Shown piece by piece: positions 60,013 through 64,000 of a stretch of 64,000 nucleotides of DNA (positions are counted from its first letter, which is position 1; the number at the start of each line of letters is the position of its first letter). The stretch is from Mesorhizobium zhangyense. Lineage in GTDB: Bacteria > Pseudomonadota > Alphaproteobacteria > Rhizobiales > Rhizobiaceae. The notes under the pieces were generated by a model that was given only the letters and a program-made list of their open reading frames with translations, made no database searches and was not told the origin of the DNA. The stretch spans positions 1 to 64,000 of the forward strand of contig NZ_JAAKZG010000017.1 in the NCBI RefSeq assembly GCF_011045115.1. Direction: 5' to 3'. Made by a program: the position numbers and the translations under genes.

Positions 60013-61044
60013 CTATTGAGCCGAATTGTGGGCAGCAGCAATTCCGGAGCGAAAATCCGCCAGAATGGCGGCGGGATCAGCAACGCCCTTGGCTTTTGCC
60101 CGCTCGATCCAATCATCCTCGATCGGTTTGACAACCGCCTGGAACTCTTTCACGAAGTTCGCGTCCACGTGGTCGATCTTGTAGCCAGCATCTTCCATAG
60201 CCTTCATCGCGACCATTTCGTTGTCCTGAAAGCCCTTGCCGATGGATGGCCCGAGCTTCTCGGTGGTGACAGCTTCGATCGCCTTCTGGTCGACCTCCGA
60301 AATCTCGGCCCATTTGTCTGGGTTGATGGCGACGATGTGTGCGGAATTCGACATGCCGCCGGGAATGATGGTGCCATATTTCATCAGTGGTGCCATATTG
60401 TTGACGACGACTGTATCAGCCTGCGTAATTTGCCCATCGATTGCCCCGGTCGACAGCAATTCGTAAGCTTCCATCGAAGATTTCAGGATGGGCACGGCGC
60501 CGACACGATTCATCGTTGCGGTGATGAAAGTGTTGGGGCTGCGCAGCTTCAGCCCCTTGAAATCAGCGACTGTCCTGATCGGATGTTTCGCGTTGAAAGG
60601 TTGCACCGGAGTGATGTTGTAGACGGCGAGCATCTTTACGCCTGCAAACTCGTCCAAAGGCAGAAAATGCTTGCGGTAGCTCTGTTCAAACACCCGCGCC
60701 ATGGTCGATGCGTCATCTCCCAGAAGGGGCAGTTCCCCCATCTCTATCAACGGGAATCTGCCTGGCGTGTAGGCTGGAATAATGAACGACATGTCGGCCA
60801 ATCCGTCCCTCACGACGTCGAACTGGCTGAGCGCGGTTCCGACTGTCTTCGGTAGCATTTCCACCTTGACGCGCCCTTCGGTCGCCTTCTCGATTTCGGC
60901 AAACCACGGGAGGAACTGCTTCTGGTTTAGCCAGTGATTGACCGGCAACCAGGACGAATAGCGGATCGTCACGTCCTGCGAAAATGCGCAAGTCGCGCTC
61001 ATCGAAAGGCAAAACGCTATGGTCAGCTTAAGAATGCTCTTCAT
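60013..61044 (-). CDS. TRAP transporter solute-binding protein (DctP family)
   Basis: 343 aa, signal peptide ending near TCAFSQ, body VTIRYSSWLPVNHWLNQKQF. FKGLKLRSPNTFITATMNRV and ELLSTGAIDGQITQADTVVV mark the ligand site. ATG 61044 follows GGGAGAAAGAG; the long open frame upstream is not protein-like. It is a paralogue of the other three DctP proteins in the window and lies between a P450 and the complete PQM set, 56 bases after the P450. Confidence 0.92.
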   Translation of the reverse strand: MKSILKLTIAFCLSMSATCAFSQDVTIRYSSWLPVNHWLNQKQFLPWFAEIEKATEGRVKVEMLPKTVGTALSQFDVVRDGLADMSFIIPAYTPGRFPLIEMGELPLLGDDASTMARVFEQSYRKHFLPLDEFAGVKMLAVYNITPVQPFNAKHPIRTVADFKGLKLRSPNTFITATMNRVGAVPILKSSMEAYELLSTGAIDGQITQADTVVVNNMAPLMKYGTIIPGGMSNSAHIVAINPDKWAEISEVDQKAIEAVTTEKLGPSIGKGFQDNEMVAMKAMEDAGYKIDHVDANFVKEFQAVVKPIEDDWIERAKAKGVADPAAILADFRSGIAAAHNSAQ

Positions 61045-61100
61045 CTCTTTCTCCCTACAGCGTCTGCGTTTTTTCTCTTGAAATTGGGCGCTGCTATCGA

Positions 61101-62324
61101 TCACGCAGCCAGGTCTCTCGTTATACGCAGGGGCAGCCGGCCCAGCATTCGCATCTGGTTGATGGGCCGATATGTGGGCTCTCCCGTGAGCTTCAGCGAC
61201 TTCGCGCCCCGGATGAGCGCGGTCAGAATTGCGTCGGCTTCCAGGCGCGCAATCATCTGGCCGACGCAATTGTGGTCAGCGACGCCGAAGCCCAGATAGT
61301 TGCCCACAGTTTCTCGTGAGATGTCGTAGCGGTCCGGGCTTTCCCACCGGCGCGGGTCGCGATTGGCCGAGCCGATCAACACCGTTACCTTCGTATCTCC
61401 AGCGAGACGATAGTCGCCGAGATGCGTATCGCGGATCGTCGTGCGCCAGGTGAACTGGAACGGCATATCCATGCGTATCGCTTCCTCGAATGCTGGGCGA
61501 ACCTTCTTCAGATCGGCTTTGACAAGCGCAAACTGATCCGGATTGCGCGCCAGATGATGGAGCGCATGGCCGATCGCGCTGATCGTGGAATCGACACCAC
61601 CCCCAACAAAGGATCGAACGATATTGGATGCTACCCCTTCGTCGAGCTGTCCTGCCTCTTCAGCCTCGAACAGAAGGTCCGCGATCGATCCGGGAACGAC
61701 GCTGCGACGCTGGCAGGCTTCCTCGTACCATTCGAGGAACGGCTCGGCCTCCTTCATTGCCTTGTCGTAAAGCTCGTTATGTGGACCGCTTTGATTGAAA
61801 CGCATCTCGGCGATCGCCAGCGCTTCCTTGCGCTTTAGCTTGACGCCGACGGCAGCCGGAAAAGCTGAGATGACATATGGCTCGGTCACCTCGTTCACTG
61901 CCTCGAAATCACCCTTGGCCAGCATTTCATCTGCCACAACCTGCGCTTGCGTCTCGAAGAATTCGCGCATCTTGCGAATGACGAGTGGCGACATCGCGCG
62001 CGTCACAACAGACCTGATATGCGTATGCAGTGGCGGGTCGACTTCCTGAAGGCGGCTCGGGATGCGGAATTTTCCCGGCTTGCGGATATCCTGCATGCTG
62101 GTGCCGGCGCCTGTCATGAAGCGCGAATAGTCGGACAGGACGGTCTTGCATTCCTCATGACGGCCGACCGCGTACATGTCGTACTTCTTCAACCAAACGA
62201 TCGGCCCGGCTTCCCGAAGTGCATGGTGCATCGGGTACGGATCAATGAGGTTCTCGATCGACCACGGGTCCCAGTCAAAGACCGGAGGATCGAGCGTCGC
62301 AACCGGTTCCGTGGCAACTGACAT
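61101..62324 (-). CDS. Cytochrome P450, CYP199-like
   Basis: Soluble P450, 407 aa. PPVFDWDPWSIENLIDPYPM replaces the usual VLDIDPF start. QSGPHNELYDKAMKEAEPFL, I-helix VGGGVDSTISAIGH, ExxR in FEEAIRMD, and heme loop FGVADHNCVGQ with Cys353; the second Gly of the loop is Ala. The ATG at 62324 has AAGGAGGAAATTTG upstream. Position between two TRAP binding-protein genes is unusual for a P450 and suggests that the imported compound is its substrate. Confidence 0.92.
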   Translation of the reverse strand: MSVATEPVATLDPPVFDWDPWSIENLIDPYPMHHALREAGPIVWLKKYDMYAVGRHEECKTVLSDYSRFMTGAGTSMQDIRKPGKFRIPSRLQEVDPPLHTHIRSVVTRAMSPLVIRKMREFFETQAQVVADEMLAKGDFEAVNEVTEPYVISAFPAAVGVKLKRKEALAIAEMRFNQSGPHNELYDKAMKEAEPFLEWYEEACQRRSVVPGSIADLLFEAEEAGQLDEGVASNIVRSFVGGGVDSTISAIGHALHHLARNPDQFALVKADLKKVRPAFEEAIRMDMPFQFTWRTTIRDTHLGDYRLAGDTKVTVLIGSANRDPRRWESPDRYDISRETVGNYLGFGVADHNCVGQMIARLEADAILTALIRGAKSLKLTGEPTYRPINQMRMLGRLPLRITRDLAA

Positions 62325-62408
62325 CAAATTTCCTCCTTGATCATTTTGCGGCGCGAAAGTTCCGAGCGTCGAGCGAACGCGACCGGTGGACTAACCGCCT
62401 TCCGGGCC

Positions 62409-63443
62409 TCAGTTTCCTGATTTAGTTGCACTGGCGAAATCGGCGCGGAACTCGGCCAAAGCCGAAGCGGGATCTGCAACACCCTTCGCCTTGGCAGCCT
62501 CGACCCATTCGGTCTCGACCGGCTTGAGTGAACCCTTGATCCGGGCAAGTACGTCGGGGCTGACCTCGTCTATCGTGTAACCGGCCTTCTTCATGGCATC
62601 GAAGGCGAGCTGATTTTGCGTCACGTAAGCGTCGCCAACGGTGCGAGCGAGCTTCTCGCCGGAGATAGCCAGAATAGCTTTCTGGTCTTCCGGAGAGATT
62701 TCAGCCCATTTGTCTGGATTGATGATCATCAGATGCACGGTGTTGAAGAAACCACCGGGGATCACCGTGAAATACTTCAGCAGGTCGAGCGCATTGGTTC
62801 CGATAACCGTCTCGGGAATCATCAGGCTCCCGTCTATCGCGCCTGTCGAGAGCATCTCGAAGGCTTCTGTCGATGATTTCAGGATCGGTACGGCGCCTAA
62901 AAGCGTCAGGGACTTTGTGGCGACTTCGGAGGCGCTGCGCAGTTTGAGACCTTTGAAATCTTCGAGCACGCTCACCTGACGCGTCCTGGTCGCTACGTGC
63001 CCGGGGCTCGCAGCGTAGATAGCCAGAACCTCGACGCCTTTGAATTCGTCGTATTGGGCAAGGTTCTTCGTGTAGGCACGGTGGAATGCCGGACTGATTT
63101 CGGCAGTATCGCCGTTGAACGGCAGTTCACCCATCTCGGCAAGCTTGAAACGTCCAGGTGTGTAGCCGGCGACGATCCAGCTCATGTCGGCCAGCCCGTC
63201 GCGCACCACGTCGAACTGGCTTGCGGCTGTACCCACGACCTTCGGCAGTATTTCGACTTTGACCCGCCCTTCGGTGACTTTCTCGATCTCTTCCAGGTAT
63301 GGAACGAGCGAGCCGCCTACCAGCCAATGCGTCGTTGGGAGCCAGGACGAGTATCGGATTGTCACGGTATCTGCAAACGCTGCAGTCGTTGCCAGTGCCA
63401 ACGCAAGCGCGCCGGCCAGGCCGGCGAGTCTCTTCATGAACAT
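62409..63443 (-). CDS. TRAP transporter solute-binding protein (DctP family)
   Basis: 344 aa, signal peptide ending near TAAFAD, body VTIRYSSWLPTTHWLVGGSL. FKGLKLRSASEVATKSLTLL and EMLSTGAIDGSLMIPETVIG mark the ligand site. ATG 63443 follows GGGAGGAAAAGAAAA; the second ATG two codons on is possible. It heads the leftward TRAP/P450 block and has a regulon motif 65 bases upstream. Confidence 0.92.
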   Translation of the reverse strand: MFMKRLAGLAGALALALATTAAFADTVTIRYSSWLPTTHWLVGGSLVPYLEEIEKVTEGRVKVEILPKVVGTAASQFDVVRDGLADMSWIVAGYTPGRFKLAEMGELPFNGDTAEISPAFHRAYTKNLAQYDEFKGVEVLAIYAASPGHVATRTRQVSVLEDFKGLKLRSASEVATKSLTLLGAVPILKSSTEAFEMLSTGAIDGSLMIPETVIGTNALDLLKYFTVIPGGFFNTVHLMIINPDKWAEISPEDQKAILAISGEKLARTVGDAYVTQNQLAFDAMKKAGYTIDEVSPDVLARIKGSLKPVETEWVEAAKAKGVADPASALAEFRADFASATKSGN

Positions 63444-63507
63444 TTTTCTTTTCCTCCCCTGTCGCACGTCCGCGGTGAAGGATGCAGCTGACAAGCCGCG
63501 GTCGTCT

Positions 63508-63524
63508 GTCCCTCCGGGAGTGAC
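63508..63524 (-). promoter_or_regulatory. GTCAC-N7-GGGAC inverted repeat with AGACG tail (regulon motif)
   Basis: On the minus strand: GTCAC, 7-base spacer, GGGACAGACG. It is 65 bases from the DctP start at 63443 and just after the end of the truncated SnoaL-like gene. Confidence 0.6.
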
Positions 63525-63537
63525 ATTCGGTGTTGGA

Positions 63538-64000
63538 TCAGTCGATCGGACCGCGTTTGAACAAGGGCAGTTCGCGGTAAGAAACATCATCAGATCCCGG
63601 CAGGCTTGGCCGCAGGATCATGTGCCGGGGCTGGGTCGGGTCGACAGGAGTGGCCTGCGTCTCCTTCATCCAGTCGCGCGTGACACCTCGATATGAGATG
63701 CGCCAGACGCCCTCACGTCGTTCGTAGCGATTGAAGGTTCGCGAGGCGGCCGTTATTTCTTCCCCGTTCGGACGGCGGTGGTAGGAGATGCGGTGCACCT
63801 CGCTCTGTGCTTCGTCGCCTTCGACCTTGTACCACTCGTTGAGAACGTAATGAGCGGTGACTTCGAACTGGTGCAGATAGTCAGCAAAGATATAGTCGAC
63901 CCATTGATAGCCTGTGCCATACCAGGCCTCGCCGTGGTCCTCGATCGCGTCCTCGAAGAAGATCGATCGGATAAGATCAGGGTCGCGCCGGTCGATGCCC
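63538..64000 (-). CDS. SnoaL-like / NTF2-fold protein, truncated by the window edge
   Basis: At least 153 codons are open from the right edge: IDRRDPDLIRSIFFEDAIED, then YGTGYQWVDYIFADYLHQFE, EVTAHYVLNEW-like strand text, VHRISYHRRPNGEE and RYERREGVWRISYRGVTRDW. This is the SnoaL_4/NTF2-like pattern, also used by small ring-hydroxylating dioxygenase subunits. The start is outside the window. It is the fourth NTF2-fold protein in the window. Confidence 0.78.
   Translation of the reverse strand, partial: GIDRRDPDLIRSIFFEDAIEDHGEAWYGTGYQWVDYIFADYLHQFEVTAHYVLNEWYKVEGDEAQSEVHRISYHRRPNGEEITAASRTFNRYERREGVWRISYRGVTRDWMKETQATPVDPTQPRHMILRPSLPGSDDVSYRELPLFKRGPID

Overview
The window is GC-rich alphaproteobacterial DNA, most likely from the Rhizobiales. 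Two short palindromic intergenic repeats of the kind found in rhizobia (14441-14532 and a RIME-like element at 46493-46595) support this, as does a frameshifted remnant of a rhizobial-plasmid-type HTH protein at the left edge, next to a sequence resembling a tRNA 3' end. No rRNA, complete tRNA, CRISPR array or transposase was seen. Almost all of the 64 kb is one large catabolic region for import, CoA-activation, P450 oxidation and beta-oxidation-like breakdown of a hydrophobic carboxylic acid or related compound.

Layout. 0.8-8.8 kb: a branched-chain-type ABC importer (binding protein, two permeases, two ATPases), a degenerate acyl-CoA-synthetase-like protein and a second binding protein. 8.8-14.4 kb (+): acyl-CoA dehydrogenase, MaoC hydratase, CoA ligase, second acyl-CoA dehydrogenase, enoyl-CoA hydratase. 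14.5-20.5 kb (-): two more acyl-CoA dehydrogenases, an HSD17B4-like hydroxyacyl-CoA dehydrogenase, a DUF35 protein with a Cys-less thiolase/aldolase partner, and another crotonase. 20.7-30.4 kb: CoA ligase, nitronate-monooxygenase-like flavoprotein, TRAP binding protein, epoxide-hydrolase-like protein, P450, double EthD-like protein, KstD-like flavoprotein, SDR. 30.5-33.5 kb: a pyruvate-dehydrogenase-E1-like enzyme divergent from an Lrp regulator. 33.7-46.5 kb: SDR, EamA transporter, DUF1289 protein, a second complete Liv importer, SDR, two P450s with an epoxide hydrolase between them, and an iron-type alcohol dehydrogenase. 46.6-55.5 kb: DUF3237, SDR, paired SnoaL-like and NIPSNAP proteins, ferredoxin reductase, two P450s, [2Fe-2S] ferredoxin. 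55.8-64 kb: LuxR-type regulator, then a leftward TRAP block with three binding proteins, one DctQ/DctM pair and a sixth P450, ending in a truncated SnoaL-like gene.

How it may work. One ferredoxin reductase and one ferredoxin could feed six P450s, four of them CYP199-like. Hydroxylated products would be oxidised by SDRs and alcohol dehydrogenase, opened by the two epoxide-hydrolase-fold proteins, desaturated by the KstD-like flavoprotein, activated by CoA ligases and shortened by the acyl-CoA dehydrogenase, hydratase, dehydrogenase and thiolase/aldolase set. No aromatic ring-cleavage dioxygenase is visible, so an alicyclic, terpenoid or steroid-like acid is a reasonable guess, but the substrate cannot be read from the sequence.

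The most striking unannotated signal is a recurring 17-18 bp inverted repeat, GTCCC-N7/8-GGGAC, often followed by AGAC(G/C). I located 19 copies, all intergenic, most 55-185 bp upstream of a start codon with the asymmetric tail facing the gene. This looks like the operator of a single regulon covering the whole region; the LuxR-type protein at 55861-56666 is the best local candidate for the regulator.
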